Positions 24,401 through 38,000 of a DNA stretch of 64,000 bases are shown piece by piece. Location of the stretch: assembly GCA_963682025.1 (NCBI GenBank), contig OY821517.1:333975144-334039143 (forward strand). Direction: 5' to 3'. Source of the stretch: Cordilura impudica (Eukaryota > Arthropoda > Insecta > Diptera > Scathophagidae). Numbering within the stretch: position 1 is the first letter of the stretch; every line of letters begins with the position of its first letter. The notes beneath the pieces are model-generated. The model saw only the letters and a list, made by a program, of their open reading frames with translations. It had not been told where the DNA came from and ran no database searches. A program made the position numbers and the translations under genes.

Positions 24401-27400
24401 AAATAAAATAAAACTAATTCACAAAAAAAATATAACTTAATTAATAGGTATCTTATATAATAAACTGTTTATATGGCCCCCCCAGCCAAGCATAAGAAGT
24501 ATTAAAAAGTATACTACAACGACGTACAATATAGGTCCAGGTCAGTGACAGATTTGTTATTTTGAAATGTAAGAATATGAATATAAAAATATAAATATAA
24601 AAATATAAATATAAAAATATAAAAATATAAAAATTTAAATATAAATATAAATATAAAAATAAAAATAAAAATAAAAATAAAAACATTATGTCAGTAAAAA
24701 TGAACCAAAAACAAACTGTTTCAAGCAATCATTACATTAAGACTTTACAATCTTTACAATCTTTACAAGACTTTATTGAAGTAAATAATCGTTTTTCCAT
24801 TTTAACTTTGGTAGTAAATTTGGATTGCTGCTACATTTATTTTCAACTTTGATTTGTAAAAATAAGACTATTGGAAGATGGTCTGATACCAATAAGACTA
24901 TTTTTTTTTACAAAGAATAAAAATTAAAAATGAGATGAATTGATATCGTTATTATTCAAAAAGACAGATATGAAGATCATAGAACTCAGCGTTGCAGTTT
25001 TTTTTTTGTTTTGCAATTGTATGTTGTCTATTTTTGTGTTGAATTTTGACACTTGCTACCAAATTTTGTTGGTAACAAGTTAAGGAAACTCGCATCATAA
25101 ATCTTATATATTAAAAGAATTTATGAATAAACTTTGCATTCCAGATTTTTTTTCAATATTTTTCTTCTCTCAAACCTCTATAACTAGAGTTCTAATTAAC
25201 GTAGGCTGTTGACATAGGTCTAAGAACACTCAGTGGATCAAGCTCCTTCTTTTGAGCTATTAACTGTTTAAATTCGTTGGGTTTGAGGAAAGTTATGCGT
25301 GAAGAATCAACTTTACTTTTACTGTACGTTAACTTATCTTGGCATATTTTGGCATTACTGTACGTTCACTTCTCTTGGCAAATTCGTTGGGTTTGAGGAA
25401 AGTTATGCGTGGACAATCAACTTTACTTTTACTGTACGTTAACTCCTCTTGGCATATTTTGGCATTACTGTACGTTAACTTCTCTTGGCAAATTTTGGTA
25501 TTATATTATAAAAATTAATATAATATAATATAATATAATATAATGCTGCGGAGCAGCAGGGGTCCTCTAGTGTTGTATTAAAAATATTAAAAATAGCAAT
25601 ATTTTATATATTTTTTTTTAAATATAAATTCTGCTCTCTTCTCTTTTAGCATCCGCTGAAGATCCTCAATGTACTACACCAAAATCGCGAAAAAATGATC
25701 CATATGGCCAAAGTCATTTGGCACCACCCAGTACTTCACCTGGTGGTGTTGGAGTTATACCACATCCAGGACACCCAGGAGAAGAATATGAAATGAATTC
25801 TCCACCCAATTGGGCCAGAACACCAGCCAGTCCGGTAAGTTTTCTAAAAAAAAAAATAAAAAAACTATGGAATATATTTTAATTTTGTAACATCTCTTTT
25901 TTTCCCAATCTTAACAGAGTTTCAATAGTCATGTTCCTCAACCAGATACTTTCCGTGCAACGGCTACACCAATATCTACAGTCTCAACTTCTGCCAAGAA
26001 ATCCGATAGTCTATGTAAGCTCTATGAAATGGATGATAATCCCGAACGCCGTGGATGGCTTGATAAATTAAGAGGTTTTATGGATGAGAGACGTACACCA
26101 ATAACCGCTTGTCCGACCATCTCGAAACAGCCGCTCGATCTTTATCGTTTATATTTGTATGTTAAAGAGCGAGGCGGATTCGTCGAGGTATGCAAGGTGC
26201 CGTAGCAAACTTCCTTTTACTAACTTCTTTTTAGATTTACTAGCAAACCCAAAAAAAAAGTATATCAAAACCATAAAAACAAAACGCATATCACCATCCA
26301 AACAATCAAAAAAAAAAAGAAAAATATATTAGAAAATCCAAAAACTTTTTATAAGTATAAGAACGTAATTTTATAATGCATGTCAAATATGTTTTTGTTA
26401 CCATTTTTTTCTGTCACTTTACGACAATTTTTCATCATCTTTAAAGTTTAGTTAATGTAATTTTGGTAAATGACATTTTTCTTAAAAACGCTCTTTTATA
26501 TGTTTAATAAATTTTTTTTTGTAGTTTTCTTGTTTTTGGATTTGAAATCAATATTTTTCTTTATTATGATAAAACTTTAGTAAGTTCTATATCATGATTT
26601 CCTTATTTATTCCATTTGTTTTGTTATTGTTCCAAGTAGTTGTTTTATTTTTATTCTTCATCCTTGTCCTTATAGTGTAAATTTAGATGATATTTTCATT
26701 ATTAGAATGTACAAATTATGGTTAACTTGTATGTTAAAGTCATTCCACGTATCGTTTATGGATCTAAAAAAAAAGGATATAATATGGACTAGTCTAGGGT
26801 AACTTAATTTGGAATTCAAAATGGCATTCCATCAAACTTTAAATTCAAAAATTATTTGTATTTAATTCTAGTTTTATTCGAATCATGGATAATGAAAAAT
26901 ATAAATAACATTTTCGTGGCCCAATGCGAGGGCATACTGCCCTTAAATACTTAAATACCCTCGTAGTTGATTAAATATCAACACTGTTCTTGTCAACTTC
27001 CATGTGTTAGTAGACCACAGTAAAATTTTGACCAAACTGCGTCATTTAGTCGTATTCGACAGTTATTGAAAGCAGACAACCTCGAGAATTTTTGCAATAA
27101 TGAAAAAATGTCAATTTCGAGTGCTCATAAATCAATATTTTTTCGGAGAAAACAATCACCTAAACCAAGGAAAGACTTGATAAATACTATGACAACTCTG
27201 AACCATCAACTGCAATTGTTATGAAGCGTTTTTTTTAGTGAATTCTGTATGCCATATATCGTTGATAAAATCCATGAAATGATATTGGGCGATCAGAAAA
27301 TGAAAGTGGAAGGTACATCACATTTTACATGTATATTTGGATGTGTCGCTATTGCTTATACTCGACCATAAGGACACTCGTGTTCAACTGAAATCCGAAC

Positions 27401-30400
27401 GAGTTTTTGTGCCCTTTCGTAACCGTGGTCGACAAATTGATCCAATTAACAGTCCAAGCAGTGGACTTCTCTCACCAAATAAGGCCTAGGTGGGCCTGCT
27501 GACATTTTTTTTTGAAGAGGGTAAAAGGATCGTCGGCGAATATTATTCAGAGCTGTTGGACAGATTCGACATAATTTGAAGCAAATAATTTGAAGCAAAT
27601 AATTTGACCGCATTTATTTATTTTTTTTTATATATGAACACTTAGGGGATGTCACCTATTAGTGGAGTGCATTGTGCTGATATCAGGAAAAAATATGTTA
27701 TGAGTAGAAGAAAAGAGGGAGTAGTATTTGTGGATAATTGACTTAAATTTATCTACATTGTAAATGACACGAACGACCTCAGCGGGAAGTTCTTTCCACA
27801 TTCGGCTTGTGCGGCTAATAAACCATTGACTTCAAATGGATGAGATCTACTAGATGAGCGAGTGGTGCGTAGAAAAGATGGGATCAGCAGAACACTTCCA
27901 TTGTAATATCTATAATACAGTCTAACACAACCAATATTCCGACGATGCTCCAATGTTTCAATAGACTGTGAAGCCCCTGCCCATATATGGGAGTTGTATT
28001 CCATTTTTGGTCGGGTATGGTTGATAGAAAAAGTAAGGAGATCAGATGGGGTCAAAGAATTCTTACATCGATTGAGGAAACCTGGACACTTGAAAGCTTC
28101 TTTCGACAATTGAGAAATGAGCTTATTCCAACGGACATTACACTGAATTTTCATGCCCAGTACATCAAGAGTGTCTGTTGACAACATTGGCTCTTAGGAG
28201 CAGTAAAATCGACCCTAGTCACTCGACCCCACTCAGAGATTGTGAAAAGGTCTTGATTGAGTGTGTCATTTATATATTGCCTCATGGCCCCAATCTTCCT
28301 AAGGTTTGGCTTTGATCGAATTAATTTGAATGACAAATATGGCTGTCGTCTGCAAAATAGTATATATTATTGGAAGTTTGACATAGAAGGTCATTGAGAA
28401 AAATGAGAAAATGTAAAGGAGAAAGAACAGGGCCTGAAACTCAAACTCTTAGGATGAGACCCTATCTAAAACAACACGATCTCTGAGAAAACTTGGTATA
28501 AATTTAGGGAAATAATTACCGGCACCATTCAGCATTCAGTTGTGGCAAGAGTGCACTGGGCCACACCCGATCGTATGCCTTGGAAATATACTTTCACCGA
28601 ATTGGTGAAAGAACGACTTCTACGAAAGCCATACTGTACCTCGTTAAGCAATAAGTTGACCTTTAGATAATTCACAAGATGTTAATTCACCATGCTCTCC
28701 ATTACCTTTGAAAGCGCAGAGCAAATTGCCATTGAATCGTAATTATCAAGGTTGTTAGCTGCACCCTTTTAGGGCTGTTAATCCCAGTAGACGCGATAGT
28801 ACCATTGCTGATATGCTATCCGGTCCTGGTGTTTTGTTTACATTGACCCTGCAAGAGCCCCCTTAACAGCATGATCACGTTATAATACATTTTTAGACGA
28901 CCGAGTAAAAAAAAAATATTAAGATCAAATGACCTAGATCCGAATAACAATGAAGCAAATTGTATTCTAATTACTTTATATATGTTTGAAAAATATTTTC
29001 TGAATGCTTAAAATACTAAAGGATTACTTCTTTATAATATGAGGGAATTTTCTATCGGATTTGACAAAAAAAAAGGCTATATATATTTTTTTTGTTATAT
29101 TTATATAGTAGAATTATATTAATACTTAATTATATAAGTAAGGAATATAATTTGTTCCATAATGTTTCACATCTGCTTAAATTGACTTAAAAAAGAAAAA
29201 AAATGTTTTTTGCTCGGGTGCCTAATTTTTTTTATCCCATTTCTATACACACGATTTCTTATCTGTTTGTTAATAAACAATGCTAAGATAATATTTTGGC
29301 CGAATTATTTCATTCCTAGAATAGGATTTTTTTTTCTGAGAGTATAATGGATTTTCTATCGGTTTTGACAATTTCTTCAAAATTATTTTTTTTTTCGCCT
29401 GAAAAAAAAATGAATGCAAATCGAATGTCGTGTTCTTTTCTAAAATAATTGCCATTTGTTGTGTCTTAAATAAAAGATAAGTCTTAATAAGGCAACCCGG
29501 GAACGGTGAAGAACGGCCTTTGCAAGACAGCGTAAAAATGGGATAATTTTTTCAACCTGTAATTTAAAAAAAAAAACTTTTGAAAATTAACCGTTAAGAA
29601 TTATAGAATTATATCCTTTTTTTCGATCCACTCTATATGTTTTGTGTACATTTTCATCTTAAATGTATTGTGCATCAATGATTTTTATTTTGACAATTTT
29701 CATTGTTTGCTTGCATTTACTTTTTGTCATCTTTTTTGATTTTATTTTTGTTCGTTATTTCTTTAACAAAGACCAAAGAACTCTTAAATTAACATGACAA
29801 ATTTTCTCTTCAATGTTGCATCCACTAAAGGTAACGAAAAGTAAAACCTGGAAAGATATCGCTGGTCTATTGGGCATTGGCGCCAGCAGTAGTGCTGCCT
29901 ATACTTTGCGTAAACATTATACGAAAAATCTATTGGCCTTCGAGTGTCATTTTGATCGTGGCGATATTGATCCATTGCCCATCATACAACAAGTGGAGGC
30001 GGGTACTAAGAAAAAATCAGCCAAAGCCGCCTCAGTACCATCGCCAGGTGAGTTATCGAAACTAATGTTTTGGTTTTAAAATTTTTTGCTATTTGTTTTT
30101 GTATTGAATTAGAATTAAACAATATTTTAACAGTTGAACATATTTTAGCTGGTTCTTCAAATTCTCAAGATTCATTCCCAGCCCCAGGTGGTGCTGCCAA
30201 TACATCAATGGATGGTTATCCCCAATATCCGGGTAGTTATCCAGGTGGTCCCGGACCTCAAACGGATTATGGTGCGCCCGGACAAATGCCAAGACCACCA
30301 TCACAAAGTAACGCACAAAGTCCACATCCAGGTAAATGCAACGATAATTTTCTTCTATAAGTTAAGATTTTTATTTTAATATTCTGTTGTGTTTTATTTA

Positions 30401-30609
30401 TAATTTTTTATTTTCACAAACCATTAACCAACATTATTACCATGTAAAAAATACATCACAATTTTTTATGAATAATAACATTAATAAACACCACCAACCA
30501 AACACCAAATCAAACAAAAACAATCACTCTACAACCACTGAAACACCAAAAAATACATCATACTACTTTTAAACTAACTCATCTTGTGTTGAATGTTGTG
30601 GTGCTTATA

Positions 30610-30645
<36 letters not shown>

Positions 30646-33600
30646 CCAATAAAAGGTACAACTAATCAAACATCAACGATACCGGCTGGTGATAATATAA
30701 GTGTTAATAATCCATTTGATGAACCAGTAGGTGTTGGAGGTGTGCCACCACCACCACCGTCTAGCACAATAGGTGGCCCGCTAGGTGCTTCAGGACCACC
30801 TCCAACAGGTCCACCACAGCCACATCCTCATCCACCACCTTCGATAAGACCACCTTATCCTCCTGGAGGATCATATCCACCACCGGTGTCTCGTACACCA
30901 GGTACTTTATACAACACTATTAATCAATCACTCAACTCTTACTCTCATTCTCTCCTATCTAACTCTCATTTCTCATAGTCTATGTTTTAGTTTTGGCTTA
31001 AATGTTGTTGTATTTTTGTGAAATTGTGAATTTTCTTTATTTATTTTTTTTTATACATTTTAGTTATATTTGGTTGTTTAAATTTTCTAATAAAAATTTT
31101 TTTTTTTATAATTTTAGGTTCTCCTTATCCTGGACAACCCGGAGCTTATGGTCAATATGGTGCGGGTGATCAATACAATGCCACTGGACCGCCTGCACAG
31201 TTTGGTCAACAGCAGGGACAGTTTCCACCACAAAATCGTAGCTTGTACCCTCCCTATGGACCCGAGGGAGAAGCGTGAGTGATCTTTAAACTTCTTTATA
31301 ACAAAAAATTAACACAAATTTTCTATAAAAATCACTCACACTCACTCACATTAAAATAACTACAACTGTATTGTGTTCCTCAATTGGCTGGATTTTATTG
31401 AAGTCTTTCTAGTAAAGTTAATTGGCTAAAAATTTTCTTTGTATATTCTCTCTCTTTATATAGACCACCATCTGGCTCGAATCAATATGGTCCCTATGGA
31501 AATCGTCCATATAGTCAACCACCTCCGGGTGGTTCTCAGACTCCCACACCTCCTGGTGCTCCAACAGCTGGTGGTGGTCCACCTCAAAGTGGTCCTCCAA
31601 CTCCTGGTGGCTCTCCATATCCTCCACCAGGTGCGCCTGGTCAACAAGATTATTATCGGCCACCAGATCAGGTAAATATATGGTTTGTTCAATGTGAAAA
31701 ACTTAATTTACTAATAATTTTTTAATAATTTTTAGGGCCCTCAACCACGACGTCATCCAGATTTTGTCAAAGACTCTCAGCCCTATCCAGGCTATAATGC
31801 TCGACCACAATTATATGGTAAGTTTATTCTTTAATGATTATTTTTTTGCGAATATGTTATGAAATAATAATAACTACTATAAAATCAGAAGAAGAGAAAA
31901 AGACTACGAGATTTTCCTATAAAAAATCTTAAAAATTAAAAAAAAAAAAAAAAAATACACATTTTTCTTCCGAAAGGGCTTCAAAAACTTGTATTCACCG
32001 AATTAATATTCGGTTAATCGCTTTTATCTTAATAACAAGCGGAATCGACCTATTGCTGGCTGCCAATCAATATTTTGCCCAAGATTGCACTCAACATAGA
32101 TGGGCGAGGTTACTGAGTTTTTAGTAAAAGTAATTCTTATTCTCCTGAGCAGTTTGATACTGACGATAAGCAAATTCAATCTGTTTGATCAAAAGTTATG
32201 AATACATATGTGAAGAGACCTCTAAAATTTTTATGAATAATGTTACATTTTGTTCGGTTTTCTAATTCAGAATACATCTGTTCTATCTCTCTCTCTCTGT
32301 CTCTCTTACTTCTTGAAAATTGCGGTGTTTAAAATCACAAATTGCCAGGTTATCCCGCGAGCATTTATAAATTATAATGCATGTATACAAAGTTAGACCC
32401 CAAACACAAGTTGGAATTAAAGTTGGCCGTTGGAAAATGCCTGCTTCCTCAATATATGTCCGTGACGGGTTGAGTTCACATCTTGGCCAAATTGACAGAG
32501 CGAATCAGACAGAGAAGTGTTTGTATGCATAATAGCTAATGGAGAATAGTTTCCTTGCTGAAAAAGCGATGATTTATCGTAAAGCTGACTCTAGCAGACA
32601 ATTTGGACTTGACACACTATCAAGTCTATCAAAAATATGCCGAAATTTATAGTACACAAAATAATAGCTACCAATTATATCGCAATTATCAGAAATCATT
32701 TGAAACAGAGATGGGTTGTAGATAGAAAGTCGAAGCAGTTCCTTAGCCGTCAAAACGTATGACCCTAAAATAAGGGGGGAGATCACATGCACGAGCATAA
32801 ATGATCTTGTACAGGAGTAGACGTTGTTAACCAAGACATCTTCTGAAAGTGGCAGTTCTACCATATTCATATTCTCCCTCATTTCATTATTAGTTTTTAG
32901 AAAATTACTTTTTTCAGAATATGAGGAATTCTCTGCAGAGAGATTTTCTATACAAGAAATATACTTTTAAATTTTAATATATCAGGTGTATAAATAAGTT
33001 GCACCGTTTGTCAAAAGATCACGCCGTTATGCTCAAATATCATTGTCGCCTGGTTGGATATCTGTCACCAAATAACCCAGAACTATTATCGAATTTGTTA
33101 TCATAATCATTTAATTAAGTAGTTTAAAAAGTCTAAGAACGGTTAATTTAACATCGAATTAAATAATGGAATTGGACGCATTTGTGGTGCCCAATGCACG
33201 AAGAAGTTGCAGTTGCATTGGGAGTGACTCAACAAGCAATTTCATTTTGTTTAATCTCATTGGGAATTATTAAAAAACAAGTTATTTGGGTTCGATATGA
33301 TCTGACGCCGAGAAAAGTTGAAAGCCGATTTTCCACATGTGAAGTGCTGCTTGACAGACATAAATTAAGGAGTTTTCACTGGTGATGAAAGAAGAAGTAA
33401 TCAATTACTTATTCGATAGAAATGTTTTTAACTCGGGCGCCTAAAACTGTTTTATTAAGTAGATTTTACTACGATCTAATGTAGCAGCTTATGATGAATG
33501 TCATTTTGGTTTCAACATATCGCACCTGTACCTCTACAGTGAGTCAACTCAAAATTTTTCAATTTTCACTTTTTGCAAGAAAACGATACACAGTGGTCAT

Positions 33601-35018
33601 ATCTATCCACTGTAAAAATCTTACATCGATTTTTCTAGTCTTTCGTTATAAGAGTAGCTTCTTTAGAATCCACTAAAAAGACATATTTTGAGTTGCACCC
33701 AAAAAACTTGCTATTTTTGATGATCAGTGAAAAAACGCTACTACTACTATTGTTGTATACTTATTATTCGCAATTCTTTACAATGAAACAACTGTTTTTA
33801 AATTTTTTAGTAAATATTAAAAAACCGTTTTTGCCTCTACTGAAAAATTTGTAAATTTTGAGTTGACTCACTTTAGAGGTACTTATTTTATAAATATTTT
33901 TTTTTACTAATATTCAGCTTATGTGAAAGCGAAAAAGGTAGACAACAGACACTTTCTTGGGAAATCATATTTTCCTAGAAAATATTAGCTTTAGTTTTAA
34001 TAGAAATGTTTTAAATTTTTTACAATATACATAATACAATAGTATCAAATAATACTTAATTAGATACATGATGTCCACAATTTGTTTTGAAAAACTATTC
34101 GGGCATACTTAATATGAGAGAAATGATATTAACTCGGGCGCCTAAAAATTTTCATTAATTAAATTTTGTTTCTAAAATTTGCTGCAATGTAATGTAGCGC
34201 GTTCGATGACATATATGAATATCATGAAAATATATATATATATATAGAGCTGAAAATATTATTATCCATTATTTTTTTTTTTTTTATATTTAAAAAAATC
34301 ATATATTTTCTTTCGGTTTTTTTTTTTTTTTGTATGGGTACGCAGCAGACACTCAGCAAGGACTCTGACATTTCAATAAGCAGTCACCACTAACCTTTTT
34401 AGATTTTTTTTTTTTTTGTCGAAAATTTATTAATCGTGAATATTTTTTCTTATTCTCGACAACATCATGGTTAGAAAAAGATTGGTCATGACATTTGGAA
34501 ACTTAAAAATTTTTGTTACAAAACACAAATATTTAATTTGTTTCATAAAAAAAAAAAATTTTTTTTTTATTAAAGGTGGTTGGCAAAGTGGTTCTAATCA
34601 ATACCGCAATCAATATCCATCTACACCTTCGCCACAAGGTTGGGGTGGCGCTCCACCACGAACTGCAGCTCCACCCGGTGCCGGTGGACCCTTGGGGCCA
34701 CCTGGGCAACAACAACAACCACCAGTTGCTGGTACATCGCAGTGGGATCAACATCGATATCCACCACAACAACAACAACAGCCACCACCCCCACAACCGC
34801 AACAACAACAACAACAGCAGCAGCAGCAACAACAGCAACAACAGCAGCCACCCTATCAACAGCAGGGACAACAACAGCCGCCACCACCGCAATGGACACA
34901 AATGGGTGGCGCAGGGACTGGTGCGCCTGGAGCACCACCAAGTGGTGCACCAGGATCTCCTTTAAGGCCACCCAGTGCTGGTCAACAGCTACAACAACAA
35001 CAACAACAACAACAACAG

Positions 35019-35050
<32 letters not shown>

Positions 35051-38000
35051 GCAATTGCAACAACAACAGCAACAACAGCGTATGCCAACCAGCGGTCCCA
35101 CAGCAATGAGCGGCTTAGCTGGGCCACCAGGCTGTCCACAACAAGTCCAACCAGGTGCTCCTCCTAACACAACTAATGCTAGCGGCGGCGTTCAAATGCC
35201 ACCTGCAGGTGCAATGGTTGGTAAACAACCTTTCTCAATGCCTCCACCACCACAGGCTGGTGGTTCTGGTGGTTTACCACCACCACCCGGATCACAAGGT
35301 CCAGCTGGTGGCATTATGCCGCCCGGTGTAATGGGTGGCAGCCAACAAAAACCTATTGGTCTAACTGGAACGGGAGCTTCACCATCTGGTGTTGTACCAA
35401 CCCAATCGCAACAACAGCAACAAACATTCGCACCACCAGCCGTCGGTCCAGCTGCACAATTAATCAAAAAAGAGATTGTTTTTCCAGCCGATAGTGTGGA
35501 GGCTACCACGCCGGTATTATACAAACGAAAACGTTTAAACAAAGCTGATGTTTGTCCCATCGATCCTTGGCGTTTATTCATGGCCATGCGTTCGGGCCTA
35601 CTAACCGAATGCACTTGGGCTTTGGATGTGTTAAATGTGCTGCTCTTTGATGATTCTACTGTACAATACTTTGGTCTCGCACATTTGCCCGGTTTGCTAA
35701 CACTGCTGCTGGAACATTTCCAACGGAGTCTGGCAGAAATGTTTGACGATGAAAACAACGATAAACATCTAACAAATAGTAAAAACTGTAAAAAGAACTA
35801 CTGCTCCTCCCCCAGTACCACCAACAGACGTAGCATACTAAACAACGGCTACTCCCGCAAAAGGCTTGGTGAAATTACAAAACAAGCTGATGTCAAGACC
35901 AGATTACATGACAATAATATCATCAAATCAGCCGAAGATACTGAAACAGTGGACGTATCATACCTGGAGCATGATGTAGTACTGAGAGGAGACGATGATG
36001 AAGAATTTGAATCGGATGAGGATGAAGATGAAGGTATTGATTTGGGACAAGTTAAACATCATCCAAACCCCGAGGAGAGAGTGATATTATTGGCACACAC
36101 TCCCAATTATACGATGATGTCACGTAAGGGTCTACCAGTACGTCTACAGCCTGCCGAAGAAGACATATTCATAACCGATGGTCTGAAAGGGTGGGACACG
36201 GAATGCGGTGGCAACTATGAAGAGACTGCACCGGTGGGTAGCAATGCCTGGACTTATGGCTTTACCGATCCAGATATAAATGCGGGCATTATTGATGTAT
36301 TCAAGTCAGAATTTGTAGACATTCCATTTGCCCGCTATATCAGAGGTAGCAAAACAAAGCACACTAAAGACTCCACCGCTACGAAAATCAAGAAAGAAAG
36401 AAGCATTAGCCAGACAGAAGAAGAGGTGTCAGATACAATTAATGCTGGCTTGTTGTTGAAATCCATAGTTGAAAGCAAAGAAAGTGATAAAGAGCGAGAA
36501 AACGACGATGACGTCGATGAGCTGGGAGAAGCCGAAGCTAGATTACAACAAAATACTTTTAATAAGAAACGTAGATTATTTAATAACTCCTCCTCAACGA
36601 TCGCTTTGAATGCAAGTAACAATAATAATTTCCTCACCCAAAGCACACTGCTGGAACCCAGTGAAGCCAAGAAAACCAAATTGGATGATATCGAAAACAA
36701 ATCATTTGTGCAGCCAGACATCAAGCGGGAAGAAGATGAAACGACAATGGCAACACCAATAGCAACAGTACTGCCCTCAGACAGTGATTGTCGAGAGGTC
36801 GACATGGAATTGGAAACAATAACCACCAAAGATTCTGCTGCTGCGGCCGCTGCAAAAGGCTTCGATCCCAAATCCACCATACGTGATCCAGCCTTAGTAT
36901 TGGAGCGTCGCCGGTCCTCTTTTTCGTTGGAAGATGAATGTTATACCCGCGATGAAGCAAGTTTGTTTTTAGTTAACGAAAGCCAAGATTCATTAGCGCG
37001 CCGTTGTATATGCATCTCAAATATATTCCGCAACTTGAGTTTTGTACCCGGCAATGAATCGATATTAGCTAAATCTTCCAGATTCTTGGCAGTGCTGGGG
37101 CGACTGCTGCTGCTAAACCATGAACATTTACCCCGAACACCCAAAAATCGTAATTACGACAGAGGCACCGAAGAAGATACCGATTTCTCGGACTCCTGCA
37201 GTTCGCTGCAGGGCGAACGAGAATGGTGGTGGGATTATTTGATAAGTATACGTGAAAATATGTTGGTTATAATGGCCAACATAGCGGGACATTTGGATCT
37301 ATCACGCTATGAAGAGCTAATAGCCCGACCCCTAATCGATGGTCTACTACATTGGGCTGTTTGCCCCAGTGCCCACGGACAAGATCCCTTCCCATCATGC
37401 GGTCCAGCATCTTCACTATCACCCCAAAGACTTGCCCTGGAGGCTCTCTGCAAGCTGTGTGTTACCGACAACAATGTAGATTTGGTCATAGCCACGCCAC
37501 CGCACTCGAGACTGGAGAAATTATGTGCGGTACTCACTCGCCACTTGTGTCGCAACGAAGATCAAGTTTTACGAGAGTTTTCGGTGAATCTCCTGCATTA
37601 TTTGGCCGCAGCCGATAGTGCCATGGCTCGTACGGTAGCTTTACAATCACCTTGCATTTCATATCTGGTGGCTTTCATAGAACAAGCCGAACAGACAGCC
37701 CTGGGAGTGGCCAATCAGCACGGCATTAATTATTTGCGTGAAAACCCCGACTCCATGGGTACCAGTTTGGATATGCTGAGACGAGCAGCCGGTACTCTAT
37801 TGCATTTGGCCAAACATTTCGACAATCGGTCTCTATTTATGCAGCAAGAACAAAGACTCTTGGGTTTGGTCATGTCACACATTTTGGATCAGCAGGTGGC
37901 TTTAATAATATCACGGGTGCTATTTCAAGTATCCCGAGGTCCGGGCTCTTCGGCCAATTCACTCGAATATAGATTGCAACAAAAGCAATTGCAACAGAAA

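Larger units (their letters stand above)
20559..25019 (-). mobile_element. Tc1-like element split by LINE insertions
   Basis: The left end CAGTTGCGAGCAAAAAATGC and the right end GCAGTTTTTT...TTTTGCAATTG, each with a neighbouring AGTTCTATGATCTTC-type box, are inverted repeats flanked by TA (20557-20558, 25020-25021). The transposase relic is at 20790-21715. The LINE material (about 21780-24750) must have arrived later. Confidence 0.7.

Noticed and set aside
26188..26196. VCK micro-extension of the ARID exon through the downstream GT
   Set aside because: GAG|GTATGC is the better donor and gives the conserved GGFVE-VTKSKTW junction; the alternative would place three extra residues inside ARID.
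32574..32882. Antisense 102-codon ORF as a gene
   Set aside because: No domain, no promoter or splice evidence, and it lies in an osa intron full of transposon debris; it could be a transposon fragment but I cannot name it.
34467..34575. ATG at 34467 as an alternative osa start
   Set aside because: The stretch to 34575 is intron with the poly(A)/poly(T) acceptor tract; the conserved protein resumes exactly after the AG at 34575.
34533..35170. Several long ORFs opposite or out of frame to the osa polyQ region
   Set aside because: They read CAR repeats as poly-L, poly-V, poly-A, poly-T or poly-C; they are shadows of the osa exon with no independent signal.
35192..35758. Antisense 188-codon ORF
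   Set aside because: Fully contained in the conserved BAF250_C coding exon; codon constraint of the + strand explains it.
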